A stretch of 64,000 bases of DNA, from NCBI RefSeq assembly GCF_030167925.1, contig NZ_JASKUT010000002.1:1178001-1242000 (forward strand). The letters run 5' to 3'. The stretch comes from Paenibacillus silviterrae (lineage in GTDB: Bacteria; Bacillota; Bacilli; Paenibacillales; NBRC-103111). Under the pieces are notes generated by a model. That model did not search any database, was not told the DNA's origin, and saw only the letters and a list, made by a program, of their open reading frames with translations. The number at the start of each line of letters is the position of its first letter. Position 1 is the first letter of the stretch. The position numbers and the translations under genes were made by a program. Of the stretch, positions 34,973 through 43,870 are shown one piece after another.

Positions 34973-36817
34973 TTGAAAATTAAAGTGTTGGCAATTGCAC
35001 CATACCCCGGATTGAAAGAGCTGCTGGAAACGATAGTAAAAGATGATCCACGCATCGAAATGAATATAGAAGTCGCCGATCTCCAGAACGCATTACCTAT
35101 CGTTATGAGTGCCAAAGGAGACCGCTACGACGTGATCCTGAGCCGCGGGGGAACCTCTACCCTGATCCGCAGCCATGTCTCCACGCCGGTAGTGGACATT
35201 CCGGTTTCCGGCTATGATATTTTGCGCGTGCTCACGTTAGTGAAGCATTCCAACAGCCGGGTTGCTATCATCGGTTTCCCGAACATTTGCCGCGGTGTAG
35301 CGGAAGTGTCCAGTCTGCTCGATTTTGATATTCCCATCTATTCCGTAGAGCATGCCGGCGAAGTAAGAAATGCGCTGGAGCAGGCGTTCGGGCACGGTGC
35401 TCAGATCGTCCTCGGCGATGTGGTGACGGTAAACACGGCCGAAGAGATGGGCTATAACGGCATTCTTATTACATCCGGGAGAGAATCCATTATTGAAGCG
35501 TTGGCCGAGGTCAGGCGAATGTACGATGTCGTCAACAAAGCGCAAGAAAATGAACGGTTGTATGAGCTGATTCTGGGTAATCACCGGACCGGAGTGCTCG
35601 CCATCGACGATCAAGGCGAAATTCAATATGCCAACGCGGCGGCGTCCGCCTTGCTCGGCTATGACCAAAGCGTCATCCGGGGCATGAAGCTGTCCGGAAT
35701 TGATCCCGCGTGGAATAAATATATCGATGAGCTGAACCGTATGGGAGCATCCGGTGAACCGGTGCCATCCAAACGCCTTCAACGGAGAGGGATGAATATT
35801 GAGATGGTCACTCCCACCGAGAAAGGTGAGCTTGGCTTCCGCTATTTAGTGTATATGTATCCCATCGAGCAGAGCGGGATGAATCCTGCACTTGCTTCCT
35901 ACGAGGTCACAGAACGCATCGCAGCCTTTACCCAGGTGATGGGATCGAGCAGTGTGATTCGCAAGGCTGTGTCCCGCGCCCAGGAGCTGGCACCCGGCGA
36001 TATTCCTGTTTGGATTGGAGGCGAAGCCGGTACAGGCAAAGCCTTACTGGCACAAGCGATTCATTCGGCGAGCAGCCGCCGGAATGAGCCCTTATACGTG
36101 ATCCCATGCCATCAGCTGAATGAGCAGGAGCTGGATGCACTTCTGTTCGGCAATGCTTCGTACCCCGGACTTTTGGACAAGGACTTTGCGGGGACCGTCT
36201 GCCTCACCCATATAGAAGAATCGAGTCAAGAACTTCAGAACAAGCTGCTTGCGGCCATCCTTACCGGCCTCCAAGCTCGATTCATCGTCACGGCATTGAT
36301 GCCCATCAAGCAATTGCTTAAAAAGGAGCTGCTGAATCCTGATTTTGCCCGCATCTTCGAGGAATCCAGCTTGTACCTTCCGCCGCTGCGGGAACGGTTG
36401 GAGGATATCGATGATATCGCCCGCGTGCTGATCGCAAATTATAATTCCCGGTTTGGGCGGCAAATCGTAGGAATTCGCCGAGATGTATTAGAAGATGAAC
36501 TTATGAATAAGCTATGGCCAGGAAATATTCAACAGCTAAAGCTGGTGCTCGAGCATATGCTCTCGGTAACCGACGGCCATTACATTGGCATGGAGGAAGC
36601 CAAGAAGGGCTGGCTTCAGCTGAAGGAGACGCTCCGGACCGAGGCGGCGCAGCATACCGCGACCCTGAACCTGTCCGGGACATGGGAAGAAATTGAACAA
36701 AGAATTTTACTCACCATCCTTCAAAAGGAAGGGATGAACCAGTCGCGGACGGCACAGCGATTAGGAATCAATCGGTCCACACTATGGAGAAAACTCAAAA
36801 ATGTGTTGCATTATTAA
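34973..36817 (+). CDS. PrpR-N / PAS / degenerate AAA+ / Fis-HTH regulator
   Basis: A 614-aa regulator starting at TTG 34973, chosen for AAGGTG 6 bases upstream; a TTG 39 bases earlier has no binding site. Domains: PrpR_N sensor (1-190; LSRGGTSTLIR, VSGYDILRVL), PAS (about 195-300; ILGNHRTGVLAIDD, YANAAASALLGY), AAA+ (about 315-545; Walker A GEAGTGKA) and a Fis-type HTH at the end (MNQSRTAQRLGINRSTLWRKL). The sigma-54 contact motif GAFTGA is absent and Walker B reads GTVCLTHIEE instead of FLDEI. It should therefore act on ordinary promoters. It lies before kdgT and probably governs the acid-sugar module through TGTTGCA-type sites. Confidence 0.88.
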   Translation: MKIKVLAIAPYPGLKELLETIVKDDPRIEMNIEVADLQNALPIVMSAKGDRYDVILSRGGTSTLIRSHVSTPVVDIPVSGYDILRVLTLVKHSNSRVAIIGFPNICRGVAEVSSLLDFDIPIYSVEHAGEVRNALEQAFGHGAQIVLGDVVTVNTAEEMGYNGILITSGRESIIEALAEVRRMYDVVNKAQENERLYELILGNHRTGVLAIDDQGEIQYANAAASALLGYDQSVIRGMKLSGIDPAWNKYIDELNRMGASGEPVPSKRLQRRGMNIEMVTPTEKGELGFRYLVYMYPIEQSGMNPALASYEVTERIAAFTQVMGSSSVIRKAVSRAQELAPGDIPVWIGGEAGTGKALLAQAIHSASSRRNEPLYVIPCHQLNEQELDALLFGNASYPGLLDKDFAGTVCLTHIEESSQELQNKLLAAILTGLQARFIVTALMPIKQLLKKELLNPDFARIFEESSLYLPPLRERLEDIDDIARVLIANYNSRFGRQIVGIRRDVLEDELMNKLWPGNIQQLKLVLEHMLSVTDGHYIGMEEAKKGWLQLKETLRTEAAQHTATLNLSGTWEEIEQRILLTILQKEGMNQSRTAQRLGINRSTLWRKLKNVLHY

Positions 36818-36886
36818 ACACGTGTAGTATTGATCCTTTTATGAAAGCCGTTTTATAATAAAGATGCCGAGAAGACATCTAAACAA

Positions 36887-36903
36887 TGTTGCATATTGCA
36901 ACA
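36887..36903 (+). promoter_or_regulatory. TGTTGCA palindrome before the permease gene
   Basis: TGTTGCATATTGCAACA has 7-bp perfect arms and a 3-bp centre, 42 bp before the kdgT start. Half-copies occur at 36801 (TGTTGCAT, end of the regulator gene) and at 34934-34941 (TTGCAACA, just after the regulator's TATAAT at 34914-34919). This distribution suggests the operator of the adjacent PrpR-like regulator. Confidence 0.5.
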
Positions 36904-36944
36904 ATATTGGTTAAAAGCAATCTATTATTCTAGGAGGATACACC

Positions 36945-37904
36945 ATGAGAATTAAAGCATCCATTGAGAAAATTCCCGGCGGCATGATGATTGTACCGCT
37001 CATTATCGGAGCGATCATCACCACGTTGTTCCCCAATATGGGGAAAACCTTCGGCTCCTTTACCGGAGCGCTGATGACGGGCTCATTGCCGATTTTGGCG
37101 GTGTTCTACGTGTGTATGGGATCTACGATCAATTTCAAGGCAACCCCTTATATCTTGAAAAAAGGGGGAACTCTTCTCGCCACCAAGATTGTTACGGCGA
37201 TCATCGTCGGCTTTGTTGCCGCTCAATTCCTTGGCAACGGCATGATCAGCGAGGGCTTCTTCGCAGGCTTGTCCGTGCTTGCTATCGTCGCAGCGATGAA
37301 CGATACCAACGGCGGGCTGTACATGGCGCTTATGGGGCAGTTCGGTAAGAAAGAGGATGTCGGCGCCTACTCCGTGATGAGCTTGGAATCAGGTCCTTTC
37401 TTCACCATGATTTCACTCGGTATTGCCGGACTTGCCGCCTTCCCTTGGCAAACCTTCGTCGGCGCCATATTGCCGCTGATTGTAGGGATGATCCTCGGCA
37501 ACCTGGATAAGGACATGCGTGAGTTTCTCGGCAAAGCCGTTCCGGTACTGGTTCCGTTCTTTGCGTTCGCGCTCGGTGCAGGTCTGAATCTGCAAACCGT
37601 CTGGAAAGCAGGCTTCTTGGGCATTCTGCTTGGTGCCGGAGTCGTTCTAATAACAGGTCTTACGCTGGTGCTGACGGACCGTCTCATCGGCGGCAACGGA
37701 ATTGCCGGTATTTCCGCCGCATCCACTGCAGGTAATGCTGCCGGAGTACCCGCAGCTGTAGCCGCGGCGAATGCCGCTTATGCTCCACTCGTTCCTTCCG
37801 CTACCGCATTGGTTGCTTCTTGCGTTATCGTCACCGCCATTCTTGTACCGATTGTTACCGCTTGGTATGCCAAGAAAATAGGAGTCAAAAGTCAAATCGG
37901 ATAG
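36945..37904 (+). CDS. kdgT: 2-keto-3-deoxygluconate permease family transporter (KdgT)
   Basis: A 319-aa KdgT-family carrier with about ten membrane segments. [42 protein letters not shown] and [20 protein letters not shown] are the family's conserved stretches. GGAGG lies 7 bases before the ATG. KdgT carries 2-keto-3-deoxygluconate from pectin breakdown, but relatives next to DUF1537 kinase and PdxA2 genes are thought to import tetronates. The next two genes are exactly that pair, so D-threonate (or erythronate) is the more likely cargo here. Expression probably depends on the upstream PrpR-like regulator. Confidence 0.9.
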   Translation: MRIKASIEKIPGGMMIVPLIIGAIITTLFPNMGKTFGSFTGALMTGSLPILAVFYVCMGSTINFKATPYILKKGGTLLATKIVTAIIVGFVAAQFLGNGMISEGFFAGLSVLAIVAAMNDTNGGLYMALMGQFGKKEDVGAYSVMSLESGPFFTMISLGIAGLAAFPWQTFVGAILPLIVGMILGNLDKDMREFLGKAVPVLVPFFAFALGAGLNLQTVWKAGFLGILLGAGVVLITGLTLVLTDRLIGGNGIAGISAASTAGNAAGVPAAVAAANAAYAPLVPSATALVASCVIVTAILVPIVTAWYAKKIGVKSQIG

Positions 37905-37923
37905 TTGACATCGACTTGGGTTC

Positions 37924-37948
37924 GTCCCGGAGCATTCGTTTCCGGGAC
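37924..37948 (+). other. Intergenic RNA hairpin between kdgT and the kinase gene
   Basis: GTCCCGGA / TCCGGGAC is a perfect 8-bp stem with a 9-base loop, 19 bases after kdgT. There is only a short CTTTCC tail, so it is a weak terminator or an mRNA processing/stability element that lowers downstream expression. Confidence 0.45.
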
Positions 37949-37995
37949 CTTTCCACGCCCTGTAAAACTAGATTTGGATGGGAGGAGTCCTATTT

Positions 37996-39303
37996 ATGAA
38001 ATATATGGCTATCATCGCCGACGACTTGACCGGAGCCTCCGACTCCGGTGTGCAGCTCGCGAGAAAAGGCCTAGCTACGCAGGTCATCTTTGATTTATCT
38101 CATTTTTCAGCCGATGGATCCGGTGTGGAGGCTGTAGTAATGGATACCGATAGCCGTTCCGTTGCGCGGGAGACGGCTTACCACCGCGTGAAGGAAGCCG
38201 CGGCCCAAGTCAAACAGCTCGGGTTCCATCATATTTACAAAAAAATGGATTCAACGCTACGAGGAAATCTGGGTATTGAAATCGACGCCGTGATGGATGA
38301 AATACCATTTGATTTTGCCGTTATTGCGCCGGCCTTTCCGAGGATTGGCCGTACGACCTTACAGGGCATTCACCACCTGAACGGTGTGCCCGTTCATCGG
38401 ACGGAGATTGCGAATGATCCCAAGTGTCCTGTTTTGGAGTCGGATCTGGTGAAGCTTTTCTCCAGTCAATCGAGACGCAAGGTGGGGCTGATCCGTCTGG
38501 AAACGCTCCGTGCCGGAGCGGAAGCCTTCGCTTTCGCCATTAGGAAGCTTCTCGAGGAAAAGACGGAGCTTATCGTATTCGACGCGTCAACCGAAGATGA
38601 TATGAAGCTGATTGCCGAACATCTCTCATCGAGCGGTTACCGCCTTCTGTGGGCAGGCTCCGCAGGTCTTACCGACTATTTGCCCGAAGCACTTTCTTTA
38701 CCTGCAGGCTCTGTCCGTTCGGAAGCTCTCCCTGCTTCCCGTCATCCCGTACTGCTTGTAGCAGGGAGTATCTCCACAGTGACACGGGCTCAGGTCGCCG
38801 TATTCAATCAAGACGCGGCAGTGACCGGCGTCGAATTCAACACGGTCAAGGGTGTGGCTTCGGAAGACGGGGCGCAGGAGGAAATGGACCGCTGCTTTGC
38901 TGAGCTGACGGCCGTTTTATCCTCCGGCTCCGATGCCTCTCTATATGCCAGCTCTTCACCGGAGGATGTTCGATTGTCCCAAGAAGCAGGGGCTGCCCGA
39001 GGCATGACCTCCACCGACGTTTCCAACCGGATTGCTTCCCTGCTCGGTCAAGTCGCTTCCCGATTGATGCAAGAGGCCAAGCTGCAAGGTGCGATTTTGA
39101 CCGGAGGAGATACGGCGAAAGCCGTTTGCAAGCAGCTGAGCGTATCCGGCATTCAACTGATACAAGAAGTGGAGCCAGGCATCCCGTTAGGGCGGCTGAT
39201 CGGTGCTAATCCTCTTTTGGTGGTCACGAAAGCAGGAGCCTTTGGAAATGAAAACAGCTTATTGCATGCCAAGCATGCGCTGAAGGGAGAGCCAACCAAA
39301 TGA
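37996..39303 (+). CDS. Four-carbon acid sugar kinase, DUF1537 (DtnK/OtnK-like)
   Basis: A 435-aa kinase that phosphorylates threonate or erythronate at C4. The N-terminal substrate domain opens with IIADDLTGASDSGVQLARKG and contains YKKMDSTLRGNLG; the C-terminal nucleotide domain has AILTGGDTAKAVCKQL and VTKAGAFGNENSLLH. GGGAGGAG stands 8 bases before the ATG at 37996, six codons inside the longest frame. It overlaps the next gene by 4 bases (ATGA). In D-threonate degradation DtnK and PdxA2 alone make dihydroxyacetone phosphate, so this two-gene arrangement favours DtnK over OtnK, which normally comes with OtnI and OtnC. Confidence 0.9.
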   Translation: MKYMAIIADDLTGASDSGVQLARKGLATQVIFDLSHFSADGSGVEAVVMDTDSRSVARETAYHRVKEAAAQVKQLGFHHIYKKMDSTLRGNLGIEIDAVMDEIPFDFAVIAPAFPRIGRTTLQGIHHLNGVPVHRTEIANDPKCPVLESDLVKLFSSQSRRKVGLIRLETLRAGAEAFAFAIRKLLEEKTELIVFDASTEDDMKLIAEHLSSSGYRLLWAGSAGLTDYLPEALSLPAGSVRSEALPASRHPVLLVAGSISTVTRAQVAVFNQDAAVTGVEFNTVKGVASEDGAQEEMDRCFAELTAVLSSGSDASLYASSSPEDVRLSQEAGAARGMTSTDVSNRIASLLGQVASRLMQEAKLQGAILTGGDTAKAVCKQLSVSGIQLIQEVEPGIPLGRLIGANPLLVVTKAGAFGNENSLLHAKHALKGEPTK

Positions 39304-40298
39304 ACAAACCAATCATAGGCATTACCATGGGAGATCCGGCAGGTGTCGGACCTGAAATTATTATGAAATCGCTGAAGGATGCACAGCTATACGATAGCTG
39401 CAAGCCGTTCGTTATCGGCGATGCCGCCATCTTAGAGCGCGCAGATCAATTCGTACGCACCGGTCTGCGAATTCATAAGATCGCCTCCTTATCCGAAGCA
39501 CAATTTCAACCGGGAACGGTGGATTGCTTGGATCAGGGGCTTGTAACGGCCGACCTCCCCATCGGGCAAGTGTCCGCTGAGGCGGGCCACGCGGCTTTCA
39601 CTTATTTGAAGAAAGCGATCGAGCTGGCCAACGCGGGAGCAATCGACGCCATTTGCACGGCTCCGCTGAACAAAGAAGCCCTTCATAAAGGCGGACATAT
39701 TTATCCCGGTCATACGGAGATTTTGGCTGAATTAACCGGTACTGAGGATTTTTCCATGATGCTGTCCGCTCCTAAGCTGAAGGTCATCCATGTAACTACG
39801 CATGTAGGCATCATTGACGCCGTACGCATGATCAATCCCGAGCGGGTCTACAAAGTTATTCGCATGGCGCACGAAACGCTCCAAAAGGCCGGATATGCCT
39901 CGCCGAGAATCGCGGTTTGCGGGATTAATCCGCATGCCGGCGAGAACGGCCTCTTCGGCTATGGCGAAGAAGAGGAGAAGGTTATTCCCGGCGTAAAGCG
40001 GGCGCAGGAAGAAGGTATTCAGGCGTTCGGCCCTCTGCCGGCCGATACGTTATTTTTCCGGGCAACACGCGGTGATTTCGATATCGTTGTCGCCATGTAC
40101 CATGATCAGGGACACGGTCCTATCAAGGTCTTGGGGCTGGAGGCCGGCGTCAATATCACGGTCGGCCTGCCGATCATCCGCACCAGTGTCGACCATGGAA
40201 CGGCATTTGATATTGCCGGCAAGGGAATCGCGGATGAGCAAAGCCTGAAGGAAGCTCTTAGACAAGCCATTGAGCTTGCACCAAAGCGTGAACAGTAA
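39300..40298 (+). CDS. pdxA2: 4-phospho-D-threonate 3-dehydrogenase (PdxA2-like)
   Basis: A 332-aa member of the PdxA family. GITMGDPAGVGPEIIMKSL, CTAPLNKEALHKGGHIYPGHTEILAEL, VTTHVGIIDAV and AMYHDQGHGPIKVLG carry the conserved metal-binding His and Asp residues, and GLPIIRTSVDHGTAFDIAGKG closes the fold. In catabolic operons with a DUF1537 kinase this branch oxidises 4-phospho-D-threonate; the product loses CO2 to give DHAP. The ATGA overlap with the kinase gene implies coupled translation. The biosynthetic PdxA (pyridoxal pathway) is the alternative, but the neighbours argue for the catabolic role. Confidence 0.9.
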   Translation: MNKPIIGITMGDPAGVGPEIIMKSLKDAQLYDSCKPFVIGDAAILERADQFVRTGLRIHKIASLSEAQFQPGTVDCLDQGLVTADLPIGQVSAEAGHAAFTYLKKAIELANAGAIDAICTAPLNKEALHKGGHIYPGHTEILAELTGTEDFSMMLSAPKLKVIHVTTHVGIIDAVRMINPERVYKVIRMAHETLQKAGYASPRIAVCGINPHAGENGLFGYGEEEEKVIPGVKRAQEEGIQAFGPLPADTLFFRATRGDFDIVVAMYHDQGHGPIKVLGLEAGVNITVGLPIIRTSVDHGTAFDIAGKGIADEQSLKEALRQAIELAPKREQ

Positions 40299-40429
40299 AA
40301 TCCGGTAAGAAGGGACTCATTCTGAGCCTCCTTCTCCCCACAACTTAGATAATGTGAATAATTTCAGGATCACTTTGGAACTTTATAGAAGGTGACACTT
40401 TCACTTTACTAAGGAAGGTAAGAACAAGG

Positions 40430-40693
40430 ATGAATACAGGCGATCTCATGCAAACACTGACCAAAGTGCAAAATTTGTTCGGCATTCCTGACGATACTAG
40501 GGAGAAAACCTCCGATTTGATCGGTCGGATGTCCAGAACGGATAACGGCGCTGCCGCGGATTACCGTTCGGAGCTGCAAAGCATTTATTCCGCCGTTGCT
40601 CAGTATGTTGACAATCAAGAAAGCAGTGAAGAAGCAATTCAAGTAAAGCAGGAGCTGGGGCACCTGGTCCATGGTTATCAAGTCACAACGTAA
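40430..40693 (+). CDS. Small hypothetical protein
   Basis: An 87-aa acidic, helical protein that I do not recognise. No Cys, no membrane segment and no signal peptide. AAGGAAGG stands about 14 bases before the ATG and a clear terminator follows, so expression as a single gene is credible. The charged and Gln-rich composition (QNLFGIPDDTREK, DNQESSEEAIQVKQEL) suggests a soluble helical bundle. Confidence 0.6.
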   Translation: MNTGDLMQTLTKVQNLFGIPDDTREKTSDLIGRMSRTDNGAAADYRSELQSIYSAVAQYVDNQESSEEAIQVKQELGHLVHGYQVTT

Positions 40694-40718
40694 TAACAAG
40701 GTGCTGGAGTGCAGCAAT

Positions 40719-40746
40719 AGGAGGGCTTTTCATCGGGCCCTCCTTT
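40719..40746 (+). terminator. Terminator after the small hypothetical gene
   Basis: AGGAGGG / CCCTCCT, 7-bp stem, loop of 12 with extra G-C pairing, followed by TTCC. Lies 26 bases after the stop at 40693. Confidence 0.7.
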
Positions 40747-40816
40747 CCTATCTTCACCTGAAGCCTAAATAAGCCCCTCCAGCTTCCGTTCGGAAGAGAA
40801 AGGGCTCAGCCGGCGT

Positions 40817-41344
40817 TCAAGGCTTGTAATAAGGCGGGACCTTCAACCAGCCCTTACGCTTTAAGAGGTCCCGAAAAGGGATCGCAAAGGCCAATTTTTT
40901 CATTTGGTATCTGGCGAACATGGCGGCAATATCCGGCCGAACGGCTTCCGTCATCCCTCGACAGGCATAGTTGATCCCCAGCACAATATTGAAGCTGAGT
41001 AAGCTCGCCACTTCCTCATCAGACAGCTTGGAGCCTTCCGGGATGCTGCGAAAATCACCAAGAGGCTTCGTATGGGAATCCTTGGGCAAAGGGATCCCTT
41101 CCGCTTGCAGGAATTGAATAAGCTCCTCTTGAATCGGTTTATGAACCGACTCAATCACCTCTTTCAGCTTCTCCTTCAGCTCGGGATCCTGAACGGTATT
41201 GTAAGAAACCTGTTCCCCTTGCATGGTCTCCTCCGTGGCACTTAAATAAAACCACAAATTCATAACTTCCCCGACATGTAACGGAGGCTTTTCGCCATCC
41301 AGAAAAGGCTTAACGGAATCCGCAATCAGCTCTAGAATATTCAT
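40817..41344 (-). CDS. DUF3231 family protein
   Basis: A 175-aa protein with the DUF3231 pattern: a helical EVMNLWFYLSATEETM start, EELIQFLQAEGIPLP in the middle and a FARYQMKKLAFAIPFRDLLKRKGWLKVPPYY end. Members of this family in Bacilli occur as one or two copies of this domain and some are associated with spores (related to CotF-like coat proteins). AAGGTAG lies 8 bases before the ATG. Its neighbour is a GMC oxidoreductase pair on the same strand, 48 bp upstream in transcription order. Function unknown. Confidence 0.75.
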   Translation of the reverse strand: MNILELIADSVKPFLDGEKPPLHVGEVMNLWFYLSATEETMQGEQVSYNTVQDPELKEKLKEVIESVHKPIQEELIQFLQAEGIPLPKDSHTKPLGDFRSIPEGSKLSDEEVASLLSFNIVLGINYACRGMTEAVRPDIAAMFARYQMKKLAFAIPFRDLLKRKGWLKVPPYYKP

Positions 41345-41392
41345 TGCCTACACTACCTTTTTTATTTTTATTATGCGGTCATTTCCTCCTTT

Positions 41393-43099
41393 TTAACCAA
41401 AATATCTCTCCATCAGCTTTTCGGCGGCTCGCGTAGCCAGGGCTTGCGTCGTCAGCGTAGGATTGGCGCCTCCGATCCCATTTACATGAACACTGTTATC
41501 TGCTATAAATAAGCGCTTCACCTGGTACGCTTCACAGGCTTCATCCACGACAAACCCCATCCTCATTGTGCTTTCGATATGGATCATGAGGGCGGCCGGC
41601 AAATCCGTACGGAGCACCTTGGAAGCACCGGCTTTCCAAAGAATATCTACCGCAATGGCTACCAGCTTGTCGCGGTTTCTCCTTCCTTGTTCCCCTGGTA
41701 AATAAGAAACTCTCGGAATGGGGCCATGCTCATCTTTCAGAACAGGGTCCAGTGTAACCCCGTTACGGTATTCCACTTCATCCTCGGCAAAGATGACGAG
41801 CGTGAGCGTTCTACGGTAGTTTTCCATCCAGCGCTGAAGCTCCGGTCCTGCGATGCGACCTTGGGCATAGGGAGTTATTTCTGCAAGGGGATTGGAGAAA
41901 GCGCTGTATCCCGCTTGACTCAGTCCAAAGGTCAAAGAAGCGGTCAACCCGGGACTAAGCCCGGTTACGATAATGGAACCTAATCCGGGGTAATCCAGTC
42001 TTCCTCCGGAGGAATGTCCAACGAAAGGATTGCAATCCGGACTCCCCAATATGGATAGCAATACTTTTTCATCGAACATACCGGTCACCCAGTCAAAATA
42101 ATGGTTTACCATCCCTCTCCCCACCCAAGGGTTACCGGGTAAGCCGGAATTCAGCCAAAGCCTGGGACTCTCGATTGCGCCCGCAGCCATAACGACGGCT
42201 TTAGCTCGAAGCTCCACCATTTCACCGGTCCATGTATCGCGTGCATTTACACCTACGGCTCGTAATTCCTCGGAGGAACCCTTCTCCGTCAAAATGCGGG
42301 TTACGAACGTATTAGGGCGGATGGCTACGCGGCCCGTTTGCAAGGCTAGCGGCACATAGCTCACATTGGTTGATCGTTTTGCGATTTTATCTACCGACGG
42401 CCCATGCGGACAGCCGTTAATACAATGTCCGGCAAGCGTACACCCCGGCATCCATGACAGCTGCTCCAGCGAATAGTCAGGATGGGTCAGATTCCTGTTA
42501 GGCCGCAGAATTGCATTCGGCTGCGGGCGATAACCGGGACTCGTCACATTTAACGTAGGGATGAGCGGCCAGCCTGCTTTTCTGGCTCCGTAATAAAACA
42601 ATTCTTCCTTAGAGGTCGAAGGCGCGAATTCTACAGGTAACGTCGCTTCGACCTTCTCGTAATACGGAATCAGCTCGCGATAAGAGATCGGCCAAACGCC
42701 GTCGACACTTATTGGAAAAGCACGGGGACTGTTCGCAAGATAAGATTGTGTCGTCCCTCCCACCCCTGAGTTTTGCCATATAAATCCTCTTTGCCTTATA
42801 TTCCTGTGCCAAGGTGCGCGGCTTCGGTCCGCAGGCCCCCAGCGAAGCTTCCCCATGATCAGATTGTTCATATCATCTTCGTACTTGGTGTATTGCTCTT
42901 TGAACAGAGAGATGTTCAGATCTTTTGTGTCGGAACTGATTAGCCCTCCTCGTTCCTCGTTGGGCTCAGGCCATCTCGAATTTCCGTACCAGGGACCGGC
43001 CTCCAGCACCAGAACACGTAAGCCCTTCTCCCCAAGCTCCTTGGCTATAACAGCTCCGCCGCCGCCTGAGCCGATGACGATTATATCCGGATCATTCAT
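41393..43099 (-). CDS. GMC family oxidoreductase (gluconate 2-dehydrogenase flavoprotein-like)
   Basis: A 568-aa FAD enzyme. IIVIGSGGGGAVIAKELGEKGLRVLVLEAG is the dinucleotide-binding N-terminus (key G-x-G-x-x-G), GGTTQSYLANSPR and PGCTLAGHCINGCPHG follow, and GGANPTLTTQALATRAAEKLM is the C-terminal GMC signature. The ATG at 43099 overlaps the stop of the small-subunit gene by 8 bases. No Tat signal and no cytochrome subunit are present, so this is not the classical periplasmic gluconate dehydrogenase; homologous pairs of unknown substrate exist in Bacillales. Oxidation of a sugar or sugar acid is the family-level prediction. Confidence 0.85.
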   Translation of the reverse strand: MNDPDIIVIGSGGGGAVIAKELGEKGLRVLVLEAGPWYGNSRWPEPNEERGGLISSDTKDLNISLFKEQYTKYEDDMNNLIMGKLRWGPADRSRAPWHRNIRQRGFIWQNSGVGGTTQSYLANSPRAFPISVDGVWPISYRELIPYYEKVEATLPVEFAPSTSKEELFYYGARKAGWPLIPTLNVTSPGYRPQPNAILRPNRNLTHPDYSLEQLSWMPGCTLAGHCINGCPHGPSVDKIAKRSTNVSYVPLALQTGRVAIRPNTFVTRILTEKGSSEELRAVGVNARDTWTGEMVELRAKAVVMAAGAIESPRLWLNSGLPGNPWVGRGMVNHYFDWVTGMFDEKVLLSILGSPDCNPFVGHSSGGRLDYPGLGSIIVTGLSPGLTASLTFGLSQAGYSAFSNPLAEITPYAQGRIAGPELQRWMENYRRTLTLVIFAEDEVEYRNGVTLDPVLKDEHGPIPRVSYLPGEQGRRNRDKLVAIAVDILWKAGASKVLRTDLPAALMIHIESTMRMGFVVDEACEAYQVKRLFIADNSVHVNGIGGANPTLTTQALATRAAEKLMERYFG

Positions 43100-43748
43100 T
43101 CGGCATTCCCCTTTTATCATGAGGGTATTCTAAAAGAAATCCACACAAATCACGGTAGCCGAACGAAACGCCCGGGTAGCCGGCAACCCTCCAGCCGGGA
43201 GGAAAGCTCTCCAACCGGCGGTCTGTCGGAGGAAATCCGCGAGTCGTTCCGTACCCAACCCATTCGGAATAGTAACCGAACATGGTCAATTGATGCAATG
43301 AATCCATCATCGTTTGAATAAGAGCAGGATCGTTCCGGTAAGGGGGAATTAACCATTGGACAGGAAGCTCAATACGATCTATCAGGTCCAGCGTCCTCAG
43401 CCTATCGATTCTGTCCAGAGAAGCGAAGCTCCCCCATGGAGAAAGATGAGATGGCCAGCCGGTCTGCTGCAGTCTCCGGAGGATTAGTTGATTGGCTCCG
43501 GTATCTAACAAGTGAGCCGTTGCCCATGATAACGGAGGTGGCTTATTCGCGGAATCCACATCGATCGGTATGAATTGGGAGGAATCCAGCTCATCGATAA
43601 CATAAAGCTCGATCTGAAGCTGGGCAGCCCCAGGGATAACCTTCACCCCATAGAGCAGCGTGGGAGGAATGATCGCATCGACCAAGGCTTGAAAGGTTGT
43701 GTGGGTATACACCCGCCATAAATCATGACTTCTATATGCTGACAGCAT
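43092..43748 (-). CDS. Gluconate 2-dehydrogenase subunit 3-like protein
   Basis: A 218-aa protein placed by the TFQALVDAIIPPTLLYGVKVIPGAAQL opening, the typical start of the subunit 3 family, and by the ATG/TGA overlap with the GMC flavoprotein gene. The ATG at 43748 is preferred because GGTGG precedes it by 5 bases. The conserved Tat leader of periplasmic relatives is missing, in line with the partner. LTMFGYYSEWVGYG matches the C-terminal family region. It presumably stabilises the flavoprotein. Confidence 0.75.
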   Translation of the reverse strand: MLSAYRSHDLWRVYTHTTFQALVDAIIPPTLLYGVKVIPGAAQLQIELYVIDELDSSQFIPIDVDSANKPPPLSWATAHLLDTGANQLILRRLQQTGWPSHLSPWGSFASLDRIDRLRTLDLIDRIELPVQWLIPPYRNDPALIQTMMDSLHQLTMFGYYSEWVGYGTTRGFPPTDRRLESFPPGWRVAGYPGVSFGYRDLCGFLLEYPHDKRGMPNE

Positions 43749-43829
43749 CGTATCCACCACCCAAAATCCGGATGCTTTCCCTACGTATACATATATTGTC
43801 GAACTGCAATGAATATGTTATAGATGACA

Positions 43830-43858
43830 AACAGCCCGTTCGATAATGACGGGCTGTT
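43830..43858 (-). terminator. Terminator after the pectinesterase gene
   Basis: AACAGCCCGT / ACGGGCTGTT, a perfect 10-bp stem with a 9-base loop, starting 13 bases past the stop codon; the T-tail (TTTGTC) is modest. Confidence 0.7.
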
Positions 43859-43870
43859 CCATGGAATATG

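Noticed and set aside
40299-40429. Terminator after pdxA2
   Set aside because: A short AGAAGG/CCTTCT hairpin exists near 40307-40334 but it has no T-run, so I did not list it.
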